Positions 35,421-48,429 of a stretch of 64,000 bases of DNA are shown piece by piece. The notes under the pieces were generated by a model. It made no database searches. It was not told the origin of the DNA and worked only from the letters and a program-made list of their open reading frames with translations. Position numbers and translations under genes: made by a program. Positions within the stretch are counted from its first letter, which is position 1; each line of letters starts with the position of its first letter. Origin of the DNA: Strigamia acuminata. Lineage: Eukaryota; Arthropoda; Chilopoda; Geophilomorpha; Linotaeniidae. The stretch lies in NCBI GenBank assembly GCA_949358305.1, contig OX442314.1, forward strand, positions 26,025,118 to 26,089,117, written 5' to 3'.

Positions 35421-35810
35421 AATTGCGAGAAATATGTTATTAACGCTCTCTCTCGTCAGGTGAAAATCCCAGCTGTCAAATTAGTAGCCATGCAACCGGA
35501 AGAGGTTAAAAACCCGGCCACATCAAATCTGTGTCATCACCAACAGACCAAGAGAAATAAAAAAGAAAGTAAAAAAAAAAAAGAAAAAGAAGAAGAAAAA
35601 AAAGATGGGAGATGAAAAGAGGGAGAAAAAACGATCCAGGAATGGATCAAAGTCATTTCACACTTGATCACACGCAGGAAAACCTCACAAGATGGATGAC
35701 AAGAATGGGTGAGTGGGGGTAAAACGAAAACTATTTTAAAAGAGACGTTATAGAATTTGATGCTTCTTACTTCCGGTTCAACTGCACTGGCCTTTGAGCA
35801 CTGGTGCATT
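34703..35810. other. No recognised gene
   Basis: CAGGGCTGGATTTAATGGCG at 34714 resembles a DNA-transposon end, but its partner was not found. An (AAAT)n run lies at 35390-35422. A 104-codon plus frame (35072-35386) has no recognised domain. Confidence 0.35.
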
Positions 35811-36068
35811 ATAATATGGGCACCCTGGGCACATGCCAAGGGCCCAAGATTCCCAAAGGGCCCCATTTCAAATGCTCAGCAAACCAAAAACAAAATGAAA
35901 CAATAAAAACAAAACATTTTTTTATGCAAACTTCAAAATAAAAAAATAAAAAAATAATTTCTACAATTACAAAAAATTATAATGACCTAGCACAATATTT
36001 TCCATAATTTCACGGTTTGCTCCGGTGCATTTCGAGCCCTGGTGGGCCCCAAGCTCCATAATGCACCA
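35811..36068. mobile_element. MITE with TGGTGCATTAT ends
   Basis: TGGTGCATTATAATATGGGC at left mirrors the right end ATAATGCACCA. Inner GGGCCCC words occur near both arms, and there is an A-rich middle. Confidence 0.7.
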
Positions 36069-38190
36069 AGAGTTTAAGATATTGATGGAAAACTAGGAGT
36101 GTTATAATGTTTTTAATTACAAATGACAGGGCTTATATGCAATTACTTCCGGTTTCAAAGATATATGGTGGCCTCCATAATTCATGTTATTACATTGTGC
36201 AGTGTTATGTAAAATAAAATGTCGTGCCAAAAGCAATCACTTCCGGTTTATTCGCAGGAAGGCTATTTTTGGAATTGAAAACGAGTCAGCACTAATGATT
36301 AGACGAAATTTAAAATATAAAGTGATTAATATCAATCTGGGCTTGGGATTTATGCTCCTTTGAGAGCGCTAATGTTGCACTACATCTCCATTTATATTCA
36401 TAGAATGTGAATAGAAAAGCATGGATTTATTTCCTGCAGACAACACAAATTCTGATTTGCGCTTCCATTTCATCGCAATTTCAAACCACATGTACGCAGA
36501 TAATATCTATTTGTATTATTTGCGTAATTATGTTATCGTCAATCTTTTATGGCGAATAAATTTCATTAATTTCTTTTTTACAGATTATATTTAAACATTT
36601 TCTACACTGCTGGTCAAAATTATAAACTCGCCCTCAAAATGTAAAAAAAAAACATGACCAATTGTTTTGATCTATAAATATTGTTATTAATGCACAAAAT
36701 AAACACATTTCCCATCAACTGGATCAAATTGTTTCATTAGCAACAAAAATATTAACAAAAATTCATGTTTGGCGTTTTTAAAGTCACATTTTGCTAAAGT
36801 TAGTGCATTTCATTCAGATCTCAGCCAAGAAAAAGCATAAAATAGTAATTATAACACATCATTTATTTATTCCACCTATTTTTATTCATTTAAGTGAACT
36901 TTAAGTATTTGCTCAACCAATTTCAACGCACCTAATGTGATTTTTCTGTTTTTGACCAGCGCACTCTACCAACCTGAGCGTGAGTAATGATATTATTTGC
37001 ACTAGCCTCAGTTTTCATACAAGAATTGGAAAATTTCATCAAAAGCAAGAAAGGTAATCGACTGTAAGGTCTGGTGGATCGGTAGTGATGTTGTGGAATA
37101 AAACTCGATGTGTCTGGCATAAATCTAGTATTAGAAGCAGGGACGGAACAAGTGAGCAAAAAAAGAACTTTTGCCAACCAACACTTAGTGAAAATTCAAA
37201 GCGAAGAAGATATGAACAAGCCGAAACTTCCATTTACAAGTGCTTAGCAGTTAAAAGCCCGGCTTCGGTCATGTAAATTACCAGTCGTGTATCTTGTTAG
37301 TAACAAGAACTTTCGTCCAAATCGCATGTCTACAAGCGTGTGAATGCCTTGTTCACTCGCATTACGACTGAATTAAGTTAAAACAAATTTACAGCACAAC
37401 TTTTAGCAGTTGTTTACACAAAAGGCACCGCGATAAGTTCCTGAAGAGTCAAACATGCAATGGAGGCTTTCATATATTCATACACTCATCTTCATTTTTA
37501 ATAAACAACATTTGTTACATATCAACTAAGTTACATAGTTAATTTGTAAAATATTGTTCCAACAGTTCCATCCGCTACCAAGTACCCATTACGGGGTACG
37601 GCCGTTGTCTGTATTCCAGCTAAATTTATCAAGTCTAAAATCAATAAAAACAAATTGCCCAAATAAACAATTTGAACTTTCACATACATAAATCGAGTTA
37701 CGATTGGTCAAAAGTGACGTCCGACAGCAATATTTAGTAATCTAAGTAGTCAAATTACTAGTTTAAACACATTCCAAATTCAAACTAGCTATTTGTGCCT
37801 TGGTGGAAGGTTCCATTCTCCCACCCATAAATCCAATCCTGCTTACGCCGAGTGATTTACATACTCAGTTACTATGGCAACTGCTAAGAGCACATCTTAT
37901 CAGATACACTATCTCATTGAGAAACGTAAACAAAACTTTCAGCCGACTGAATCCTCTCCTCCTCCAGTATTATCCTTCCCTTCAGAAATTAGGCAGCATT
38001 AAACCAATCATTCAACCAAAAACCCATAAACAGGACAGCTCCACACCACCCAACCCTAACATTTCCCTCACACCACATAAAGCACAAACTTTCCACACCA
38101 ATCTGAATAGCAGCCACCTAACACACAAGCTTTAAATCACCTTTGCCAGAAGAGAGAGAAAGAGAAAGGGAGAAAGACACCCCACTGTGA
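36069..38190. other. No recognised gene
   Basis: This is AT-rich DNA without recognisable repeats or domains. A 111-codon plus frame at 37800-38135 is Pro/Leu-rich and not identified. Confidence 0.4.
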
Positions 38191-38199
38191 ATAAAACAT

Positions 38200-38680
38200 A
38201 GACATCTCGCAGTGTCCAAAGTGGGTATAGCCAAAACTAGAGTCGACCAAACGTGGCCAGTTATTGCCCAAAGAGGTAGGGGGTTTGCAGTCGGCCATAT
38301 TTCACCAAGAGATGCATGGCCTCACTCCGCCCACGCATTCCTAAACTCAGCGGGCCAGTTGAACTACAGGGGGCAAAGCAATTGATGTTTACCACGACCA
38401 TGTCTGTCTAATGGCTACGTCGGATTTTAAGCTTTCCAACTTGCTAGAAATTCCCATTGCCAATATTCCAGCAATTTCTCCACCGCCACACAAGATGAAG
38501 AATTCCCTCCATCATCCCCTGAGACAGCTAAAAGCTGCTGACAAGTGTCTTTTTTTACACCTGTTTCTTCTCCGTTGCCTATTTTTTCGTCTCCACACCT
38601 TGACGACTTCCACCAGAGGCTGCACGGCCCCCTCCAGACCCAATCAATATTTGCACCCATAATTCAGTTGGTGTCGCATG
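38200..38680 (+). promoter_or_regulatory. GC-elevated island with an unassigned plus frame
   Basis: Raised GC at 38200-38400 (CCGCCCACGC, GGGGGTTTGC) is followed by an AUG at 38411. That AUG opens MATSDFKLSNLLEIPIA and runs 83 codons. A first exon is possible, but no donor or homologue is evident. Confidence 0.2.
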
Positions 38681-39439
38681 GCTTATTTTGTGTGAACACG
38701 AGCGCATTTCTTGCGTGGATGTTGCTTAAACCGGTTAAGAGATTTGTTTTTGAGGGTTTAAAATGGATTGGTGCGGCCACGTATTAATGCTTAAACGAGT
38801 TTAATCATATAGATGGTGTTATTGCATGTGATGACATTAATCGGTTTAAGTTGCGGTGAGCCCGTCCGAGGACGGTGGTTTTCTGTCTTCGTAATCGGTT
38901 TTCTAACAGCTATGTTTTCATGTTTTCCTACTTCTGATAACTTAACAACCGCAACTCGAGTGACTAGGAAAGCCACGGAGTTTAGATGAGACGGTAACTT
39001 GTTTACAGGCTACGATTAAGAACAATATGAGATAGTGCAAGAAGGAAGATTACACCTGTGTTGGGCTGGAGAGTCGTCGATAAAGATAATATTTATTTGA
39101 AAAGTTTGGCAGGCTGGGTATTAAAGACGAGGTATGATTGTGGGTTGGTTGCGATGAGTTAAAGGAAGAATTGTTGTAAAGTATTGCTGATATTGTGCGT
39201 TGGTTTTTAGTTTTTTTTTTTTAGTGAGTATTGATTGGATTTTATTCGATTTAAAAAATGATAAATATTCTGTTTAATTTGGTAAATGGATGAGTTTTTT
39301 TTATACTTGTGGCGAGTCGTGTTTGTTGTAGCTTCTCGAGTTTTGTAAATCGATAAAAGTACAGAGATGTGGAATTTTAAAAATCGTAAATTTACAGAAT
39401 ATTTGTAAATTTACAGACAGCCAAACATTTTTGTATCTT
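38681..39439. other. No recognised gene
   Basis: CCCGTCCGAGGACGG at about 38870 can form a small hairpin. The remainder has no assignable feature. Confidence 0.35.
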
Positions 39440-39580
39440 CGAAATTCCAACAATTCGTAAATCTACAAAATTCTAACAATTCGTAAATCTACAAAATTCC
39501 AACAATTCGTAAATCTACAAAATTCCAACAATTCGTAAATCTACAAAATTCCAACAATTCGTAAATCTACAAAATCCCAA
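39440..39580. repeat. Minisatellite, 26-bp unit
   Basis: AATTCGTAAATCTACAAAAT plus TCCAAC is repeated about five times, nearly identical. Confidence 0.95.
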
Positions 39581-40140
39581 AACCTTATACGATAAAAATT
39601 AATAATAAAAAAAAATTTAAAATTAAAATAAAAATAATGCAAATAAAAAAATCCAGAACAAACACAATCCCCTTTTAAGAAACCCCAAAACTAAACAATT
39701 CCTCTAAACCGATTTGCACGAATATTTAAACAAGCTATTCATTTAAATTTAAATACTCGCACAAATCCGATTTAAAACGCAATAACACAAACCATCACCT
39801 TTCGTCTCTATTCCTATTCAAACAATCCACAATCAATCACATAAAAAAAAAAACAGCAAAAATACCCACAACAACAAAATTAAAAAAAAAAAAAAAAAAT
39901 CACACACAAACCAACAATAAACTACAAAATCCCAAAATTTACAACCGAAACACCTCCCCAACCTTCCAAAACCCCTAATTTATCAATTTACATGCAAGAC
40001 CCACCCTAGAATAAATAAACACCACATTCAAAATAAAAAAAAAAGAAAATCCCCAAATACAACTTCAGTGACCTTATCACCATTCTCATTACAAACTCAC
40101 GCACCAAAACTACTCCTATTTTCCCTTAAACAAACCCCAT
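39581..40140. other. No recognised gene
   Basis: Very A-rich sequence with several poly(A) runs. Confidence 0.4.
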
Positions 40141-40149
40141 CAAATTAAT

Positions 40150-40680
40150 TTACCACCCCTCGCACTTCCCTTCATGCGTGTATGCAGCGAAGCCGTCGCG
40201 CAGCTCCCTCTCTCTCTCTCTAACTGCTTCTCTAACCGTGTAAAAGTGTCGAAGGTGATTTTAATTTGCCATGCAAATGAAACTGAGTCGATCGAGAGGA
40301 AGGAAAATGATTTAGCTAAAGAGCGAATCAAAAGAAGTCGGGCGCATTCAAAATAAAATCGAAACGAATACTAAAGAGGGTAATAACGCCTTGCCAGCGG
40401 CGCACGGCTCGTCCGACTCAACTCCGACTGCCATTCGCGGCCCCTCCCTCTACCTCCAATCCGCCACACCCGCCCACGCCTACCGTAAAGCCATTTACAC
40501 TAAGAAAACGACCCGCGGAAATATATTCTCGCATCAAACCAACTTAGGACTTTTGTTCGACAACCAACTTCGGATGGTTCGGCAGGAAAGCGAAAAAAGG
40601 GGGAGTTTTTTCATTATTCATGAAAAACGGGGGAATGGCAAAAGAGAGGAGAGAAAAAGGAAAAAAATTGGATAAATGGA
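40150..40680 (-). promoter_or_regulatory. GC-elevated island with GC boxes
   Basis: On the minus strand GGCGTGGGCGGGTGTGGCGG carries Sp1/KLF-type boxes. It is followed in that direction by a (GA)n stretch at 40208-40222 and a short AUG frame MKGSARG. This looks like a minus-strand promoter. Its target could be the PTBP gene 18 kb downstream, but that is a guess. Confidence 0.3.
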
Positions 40681-41280
40681 ATCAGCGAATCAATCAATGT
40701 GTTTCAACACTGCTTCCAAAGGATTTTCGTCAAATTCGCACTCAATAGACTTGTTTGCAATTTCCTCACTAAGTTTTGCACAACTTAAACGCCATTTCCA
40801 ATTAATTTTTTAATTGTAAAATATATTTGCAAGACTCGGCAATTTAACGACACAAGATCAAAGATGAAACAAGTAACAGAATGCGCATATTTTCATGTGA
40901 AACATACATTCAAACTGACAAGGGAAGCACACGTATAAGATACTCACAGATTGTTGCAATATTAAACGTGAAGGATTGTTATATCATGCTGAATGAGATC
41001 CTAAAATAATTTCATTCCATAAACAGCCAACAATGTAAACAATGAGCTCAAAGTTTGCACTATTTTGTCTGTGTATACATCCAATCTGAGCAATCAGGCC
41101 TAGCGTATGAATACTGTAAACAACAGTTGCTAGGTAAAAAATAGTTCCAAGATCCAAGTTGAATTTTATCATTTGATATTCAATGATGTCATTTCATCAA
41201 TTGAGATTTAATGATGTCATGACATCAGAACTTTGTTCACCAACATGACTGTTTTCATGAAGACAATAATAGTTTGTAGT

Positions 41281-41395
41281 TTTGTAGTTTGGTCGAAAAC
41301 CGAAAATGATCACGAAATATTTTCTGCATGTAAACACAACAATTTGATTTTTTCACCACTAAAAATATTTGGCAGATGTAAACGTAGTATAAATA
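41281..41395. mobile_element. Relative of the 1949-2245 element, right half
   Basis: GGTCGAAAACCGAAAATGAT, CTGCATGTAAACACAACAAT and GATGTAAACGTAGTAT match bases 2141-2245 closely. No left arm is seen. Confidence 0.7.
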
Positions 41396-42359
41396 ACATA
41401 AAACTAACAATATTTTTTAACCATACGAGGTTATTTAGTCTAAATAACTGTAAGAATATTGCTGCTTTAATTTAAACGAGTTTTTCTTCGCCCTAAACGA
41501 CCATTCATCAAATTAAAATGATCATTAACCAACAAAAGCTTGCACGTACAAAACACACACGAGATATAAATATCTATTCACTTAATCTTTAAAACCCACT
41601 ATACAACCAGTCAATTGCAAACAATTTCCCTCGAGATGAACCAAAGAAAATGTAAAAAATAAATAAACAAATATAAATAACCGTAACAAATACGGCAAGA
41701 TTGATTGACTTAGATTATAATTTCATTTTCTGCTCCATAATCTCGACATTATAATCATATCACTTAACGACGGTGGAAAATGAGTTTTCTAGGCCCCCCC
41801 TCCTTAAACGGACTCGACTCAATTCCTCCATCGTTTTGTGGTTGAAAGAACTTTTGCCATTCTATGCAACTTTTTTTCTCCCTATTATTCCATTTCTATT
41901 TTTTTTATCCTTTATTATACTATTTTAAATGCAATCGACTGAAACAAAAGAACAAAAATAAAAAAAAAGAATTCATCCTTACAAAAAAATCCTTTTTATG
42001 GTTCCACAAAAATATTTCTTCAAATAAAAAAAAAAACTCCCTCCTATTGTTTCTTTTTCTATTTATCCAAATTTTCTAAAAAGCATTTGATCAAACACCT
42101 AATCCCGAAATTCTGCAGTGAACATATCCATCCCCTTGTCAGACCCAACGGCGAATCTCATTAACGCATTAAAACAGAGTAAAAAGAAAACGAACTCAAC
42201 TCCACTGCCGTCTAATTAAAAGTTCCAAAATGCACAAACCCATGAAATTTCCACCTCTTTCAATTCTCGCTTCTTTCCCTCACCCAATATCTCCTTCATC
42301 CCCTCATCCATACGGCCCAAAAATATATTTGACAAAATATATTGCTTTACACTTAACAC
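41396..42359. other. No recognised gene
   Basis: AT-rich sequence with A and T runs, and no feature that I can name. Confidence 0.4.
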
Positions 42360-42361
42360 TA

Positions 42362-42787
42362 TACTCGAGTTGCACTCAAAAAGGCACCTCACAATGTGTA
42401 CTCCCATTGGTCGAGCCAGTTTACTGGTGTAGTGATCCGGAAAAGTAGACCCAAACACCAGAATTGCATTACAATGTACAGACATTGCAATCGATTGCCT
42501 AGGCAACAGCCTAAAATTCAAACTTCCAGACGATGTAAGCAATAAACACAACAAACATGAGTTTGACATTTTTTAATGTGTAAAACTTAATTTTAATGAT
42601 GGAAATAACATTTTTTATTAAATGAAATCAAAATAACATTAACTAAACTAGTCATAACAATCACAACAATAAATAAAAAACAAAACTACTTCTCCTAGTA
42701 GTAATATACAGTCTGGAGTTAGTAGTAAACTGGCTCGACCAATGGGAGTACACATTGTGTGGTGCCTTTTTGAGTGCAACTCGAGTA
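42362..42787. mobile_element. MITE, family A, complete
   Basis: Inverted repeats of about 60 bp start TACTCGAGTTGCACTCAAAA and include TGTACTCCCATTGGTCGAGC. TA dinucleotides flank both ends, as expected of Tc1/mariner-type insertion. The 426 bp contain no transposase. Confidence 0.9.
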
Positions 42788-42889
42788 TAGAACAGCCGGA
42801 ATTTCCCCCTACCGAGAACGGCCAAAAGTTTTAATGACTAAATGATAAATTAATGTGCAATAATGTAAAATATATATACATATATATGC

Positions 42890-43045
42890 ATTTTATGAAT
42901 GAATATTTGACAAATAATAATATAGGGAATGCATTTCCTAATATATTTTACAAAATATAATCATTTCGAACCAATAGCACGCAATGCTCTTCAAAATACA
43001 TTGCAATACGTTGCAATATAATTCCAATGTATTTTTGAACCAAAT
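42890..43045. repeat. Interspersed repeat, family I
   Basis: ATATTTTACAAAATATAATC and GAACCAATAGCACGCAA match 32155-32440. Confidence 0.65.
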
Positions 43046-44345
43046 GTGCAACCATCCATTCGAAATTGTATGTATTTACTTTAAAAAAAAAATTAAAAAT
43101 TATCAATTTATTAGTTTAATTGTAAGAATTATTAACAAACTGATAACTGAAGGCTATCAATTTAACATTAGGCTTCCTGTACTGTATCATCAACAACTCA
43201 TAATCTCTTTGTTTATCTCAACCACAAGAAAAATTATGAATGAAATGAATGATGGGTAAAACTGATAACCCTGAAAACTAAAAGATAGATGATAGTATAA
43301 ACTACAGAATACTAATGCAATAAATAGCAAACCCATTGCAAATTGTGCTGCTTTTGCACATTTTCATTTTCTGCAATTTTTCACTTCTTTTCTCAAAAAA
43401 AAAATGAAAAAAAAAAAATAATACAAAATAATTGAGAATGTATTTTTTAGATGACTGCAAACTGTGATATTTATGCAATGCAACAACACACTTGTAATAC
43501 AAATCTCACTTTTGTTGATAAATATGCATTTAGATTGTTTTAAAGGAGATTAACAAGACTAAAAAAGCTTTAAAATGCAGCTAATAAATTTGGTCTATAT
43601 ATATAAAATTTTCTTACATTTAATGTTGAGTTTGCTCCAAATTTTGATGCAAGAATTATTATCCTAACATTTTAATTAACATTAAATAAAATTATTTTCC
43701 CATCCAGCCCAAAAAATCCGCGCATTTCAACACCTATTACACAATAAATGTACAACATATTCAATAAATCATGTCATTTCAGTAAAAGTATGATGGCAAA
43801 GTGAAGAAAGAGGTAAAGAGGCCAACCATTAAAAACGAAAAAAAAAAAATCCGTGTTTACTTAAAACTCGATAATTTTTTCTGAGACACTTTGAAAAAAC
43901 TAGGTCTCTGGGCTGTGCGTGATGTTACGATGCTTCACAGGATAAAAGGGTTTATCACAGACGTGATGATGCATGATCAAACGTAGAAGACACCTAAAAA
44001 AGCTAATACTTCTTAACTATGACGTATTTCGTAGATGCTCATACACTTCTAAACGATACGCAGTAGCCTTGTATTGCAGCAAAGCCAAACAAACAGGTTT
44101 TTGCTACTTCACCTTTATTACTTTCGCTTTGTATAATTGATTTTACTGCACTGTTTGACCTCGCTAGAACTTTCTACATCGCCACATACAAAGCTGTTAA
44201 TGAAGCATCATGTTTTTGCGAACAGCAAAATTAATTGCTAAAGTTCTAGAAATTATTTTCCGCGAAAAAGTTAAAGTTATTCAAGATTTTTATAGAACTT
44301 TCGAGACCTCGAGGATCTGGGTTCAAACTTCTAATTGTAATAACA
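43046..44345. other. No recognised gene
   Basis: AT-rich, nothing identified. Confidence 0.4.
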
Positions 44346-44452
44346 CGACTTGAAATTTCATATTTACTTTCCCGGAAAGTCAAGTAAACGGTAAATACAA
44401 TCTTTGCATCGTATTTACTTGACTTTCTGGTAAAGTAAATATGAAATTTCAA
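44346..44452. mobile_element. Foldback element/long hairpin
   Basis: Two arms of about 45 bp, ACTTGAAATTTCATATTTAC ... GTCAAGTAAA and their inverse, are separated by a short loop (AATCTTTGCATC). Only a few mismatches interrupt the stem. Confidence 0.85.
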
Positions 44453-45908
44453 GCAGTGTAATGCTCGATGTTTTAAAAAAGTGCGTCTTGGAATCGACGA
44501 AACACGTTAATAATTAATATTCTTTGATTGATTTAAGTTTAATGTGTTGACAGAACGAGTCGTAATTGGTTGAATGAGTGAAAATGAAGGAATTTTAAAC
44601 ACAATTTATACTTTCAAAACCCCAAACCAAAACTATAAACACTAAAAGTTTATTAGCGCAAAAACTTTTAAAGTTGCAGATATTTTCTTTTCAAATTTAA
44701 AAATAAGACCACGCAATTACTAATCATAAATTATTTCCACACTAGAAATTCTAGTTAATTTAAGTTAATTCATCCCCTTTTGACGTCAGATTATGACGGC
44801 AGGAAGGAAAAAAGTAGTAATTACTATTAAATTTTAAACACACGACTGAAATATTTATAGCTTTAGAGCTAATTGGAATAAATTCACATCAGAAAAACAA
44901 GCCATTACAACCTAAATTACGAAAAAAGCTAAATTCCTCATTTCCTGCTTAAACAATTAATACCTGCACAATTAACGCACAAACAAATAAACAAATTAAA
45001 AAAAAATACCACAACTTTGAAACTTCCAACAAAAAACACACAAAATGCCAAATGTCACAACCCAAAACAAGAAATAACTCGTTCCCGCCGATTCCCAACG
45101 ATAAAATACAAAACTCTGCACTTACATTGACTAATCTTATCCAGACCACAACACACAGCTGACTGCATAAACAAACCCGAATTTCCTTGACCTATCACTG
45201 CACCAACAACAACAAAAAAAGATCCAATAGCGCCATTCACGCTGTTTTATCATCGAGCAGCATCAGAAACCGACATTTTTCGAGGTCGCTTACCCCTTTA
45301 CATTCCTGACTTTCATCCACCACAGACTGGGTCAAGACGAGCAACCGTGACGTAACGCCATAAATCAAGAAATTCACACTATAGCAAATGGAAAACAATG
45401 GCAGGAATTCACGATAATCAGGCTCTACGATTCCCTCTCACATTTCCTTTAATTACCTCCCGACAAAGTTAGAAAAATGTGCATTTTTTGTAACCAAATT
45501 AGTTCCAATTAAAAGAAATGGAATGGAAATTGAAAGGGTTAATTTTCAGGAATGTTTATTACATTCTTAAACAGAGACGGAGATGGGAATAAGTTGTTCC
45601 GGTGATTGATGGATGGATCGACACCCAGATATCTTCATCAAATGCAAATGAGAAGGAAAATTCCAAAGATTCTTTATCAAATAAGATAAAAAGGATTGGT
45701 GGGATGTTGGAAGTGGGGAAAGGTTGGTGGAGAAGGAGTTTTTAAGGAGGGAAGAAATGCAATTCATCAGAATTAACTGCTCAACATTCCATTTTTAGTG
45801 TAATGAAGATAAATTCCACTTTTGCTTCATCAATTTTTTATTTAATAATGAAAAAAAAAGGGAAAAGAAAAAAGAATTGAAAATGATGATTAATTTTTAT
45901 GTATTATT
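44453..45908. other. No recognised gene; possible minus promoter near 45350
   Basis: A CRE-like TGACGTAA lies at 45348-45355. Minus AUG frames run into a donor CAAT|GTAAGT at about 45118 and GGG|GTAAGC near 45291. Neither gives the phase 0 needed for PTBP. TAATAATTAATATTCTTTGA at 44500 also occurs at 11686. Confidence 0.25.
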
Positions 45909-46372
45909 TGTATTTGGATGAACTTCGTGATTGTTGTGCATAGAAATGCATTTTATGCTCAAAAAAGCATTTTTTTTTTAAAAAAATGCATTTTGTCCAC
46001 AAAAAATGCATTTTGTCCTCAAAAAAATGGATGTTATGCTCAAAAAATGCATTTAATATGCTCAAAAAATGCATTTTATATGCTCAGAAAATGCATTTTA
46101 TGCTTAAAAATGCATCTTATGCTTAAAAAAAATGCATTTTTGTATTTGGATGAACTTCGTGATTGTTGTGCATAGAAATGCATTTTATGCTCAAAAAAGC
46201 ATTTTTTTTTTAAAAAAATGCATTTTGTCCACAAAAAATGCATTTTGTCCTCAAAAAAATGGATGTTATGCTCAAAAAATGCATTTTATATGCTCAAAAA
46301 ATGCATTTTATATGCTCAGAAAATGCATTTTATGCTTAAAAATGCATCTTATGCTTAAAAAAAATGCATTTT
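45909..46372. repeat. Two 232-bp direct repeats, nearly identical
   Basis: 45909-46140 and 46141-46372 differ at about one base. Each is itself built of 20-bp-like units CTCAAAAAATGCATTTTATG. Confidence 0.95.
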
Positions 46373-46595
46373 ACTACTCAAAATTTGATTTTTCTCTTAA
46401 AAATTGCATTTTTCTCTCAAAAATTGCATTTTTCTCTCAAAAATTGCATTTTTCTCTTCAAAAATTGCATTTTTCTCTTCAAAAATTGCATTTTTATGCT
46501 TAAAAAAAAGCACTTTCTGTGCATATCTTGGAAAAAAAGCACTTTCTGTGCATATCTTGGAAAAAAAGCACTTTCTGTGCATATCTTGGAAAGCA
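46373..46595. repeat. Minisatellites: 20-bp TTGCATTTTTCTCTCAAAAA and 29-bp units
   Basis: About six units of the first type are followed by three near-identical 29-bp units containing GCACTTTCTGTGCATATCTT. Confidence 0.92.
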
Positions 46596-47585
46596 GCAAA
46601 TACAGACACAGACCTTTGTTTAGCAAGAAAGCCGTCTTCAAGACCCATCATTTGCCCCCTGCAGACCTATTGATCAAGAGATCATTGTGTCCCAAAGGTA
46701 CTGAATTTATCTTCAGTTTATCAAAACAAATACAACTATTCATATTTAAATCAATACTCCCGAGACGTATCAATTCAGATGCGTATTCACCAACAGGCAT
46801 TTTCACCATTAAACTCATTTTTCCATCCACGAGACTTCCACTCTGTCAATCTGCAATTTTCCTCCAGGTTATCAGTTAATCCTAATACTCTGCTAGCAGC
46901 CAACACCAAACAGGAAATTAGGATTTTTTTCCATTGATTTCAGTCCCACCAACATCAATAATAGCCATTTTTTGAGAATAAGAGCATTTACTTCGAAAAA
47001 AATAAATTCCTGGTTTCATTCTTATTTTTTGTCACATTTTTTGGCACATACGGTCTTAGTCGCTGCTTGCACCGGTAAATTCTATTCTCTAAGTCATCTT
47101 CAACCTTTAAGCTTTACCGAATCACATCCCATAAAAAAAAAAACAAGCCATTCAGTTATTTTAAACCACATCTTCAATCCAACACTCAATAAAAAAATCA
47201 CTCGTGATCATTGGAGACATGCCACGCTATCACAACTTTTGCTTTAAGTTGATTAACTCTTCTTCACTTCAGGATGTGACATTTTTTTACGTCTCATTTT
47301 ACTTGAGTGGGCCCATTTATTTTGTTTAACTTTAAGCAAGAAGTTGTGCCACTTATTTTTCTTAATAACGACGCAATTTGTACATGCTCTCTTGAACAGT
47401 CATGTTCATAAGCATGCGCACTAGTAATAATAACATTTTATTTAAAAGCATCCAATAGTAAGTCATTAAGTGCGTTCAAATTAGTTTAGCAAATGCTTAA
47501 AACATCGCTTACAGAAATAAACTAAGTGAAATAAATTACTTAATATTTAATGCTCGCAAATGAAATATTATAAAGACGAACATGC
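46596..47585. other. No recognised gene
   Basis: The 171-codon plus frame ending at 46879 comes mostly from the minisatellite. Its unique tail has no recognised domain. Confidence 0.35.
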
Positions 47586-47589
47586 ATAT

Positions 47590-47770
47590 GCTTGTGCGCA
47601 GTCCATATTGTTCAAAAATACATTGAAATCATACTGAAATGCATCGAGTTTTGCAAGAATGCATTTTGTAATACATTATATCATGCTATTGGTTTGCAAA
47701 TGATAATATATTTGTAAAATGTATTATTGCAAGCGTTTTCAAATGCATTTTTTCAATTGTACGACTGCTT
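47590..47770. repeat. Interspersed repeat, family I, inverted
   Basis: GCTATTGGTTTGCAAATGAT and AAATGCATTTTTTCAATTGT are the inverse of the 32155 copy. Confidence 0.65.
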
Positions 47771-48429
47771 TTAGTAAATTTGGAAAGATGACAAAAATTA
47801 TTGAGTTTATGAACTTCGAGAGTTCAAAAGTTATGGATAAATAAAATTGATGAACTTTTACATTGATGAGTGAACAGGTCGATTCATATACATCAAATAA
47901 AGCCAAATATATGATTCAAATAGTAAATATTTTTTTCACAAAATGATTCTTTGCAAAAATTTGGAAAAATTGAAAATTTGTTTGTATTACGAAACGCATT
48001 ATTTAATGTACAAAGAATAGACTTAATTCCACAAAATGCTACACATCAAGTGAAAAGCAATGTATTGTAAAAAAAAAATTATTTTAAAACCACACACGAG
48101 CTGAAATCTGAAGGTTCACAGCACTTTTGCTAAGTGACACTTTTATTATTTCTATTTATTCGAATGCCTTACTTTCTCGAGCAATTCCAAGTCCCGATCC
48201 CTTTTAAACATTCAATAAGCCTTCACCACACCACTCAAACGCTAACGAGCAGAAAATACGCATAAACGAAAAATCCATCTTCAAAACTGCCACGAATCAT
48301 TTCTAAAGGTCAACTCGCATTTTTCAGACGGAGCCACCGGGTCAAAAGCCACATTTAATTTCCGAATCTTCCTATCGATTTCTCCCACGAGATTGACACC
48401 AACCTAACCGTCCCCATTTGCATTTTATC

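Noticed and set aside
44300-44345. tRNA-like GGGTTCAAAC word
   Set aside because: No A-box, acceptor stem or cloverleaf could be built around it; no tRNA gene was found in the window.
45055-45240. Minus frame MNGAIGSFFVVVG running into a GTAAGT donor
   Set aside because: Phase 1 donor, hydrophobic low-information sequence and no partner exon.
46364-46879. 171-codon plus-strand frame, the longest in the window
   Set aside because: Its first part translates the 20-bp minisatellite and the rest has no domain; repeat units of this kind stay open in several frames.
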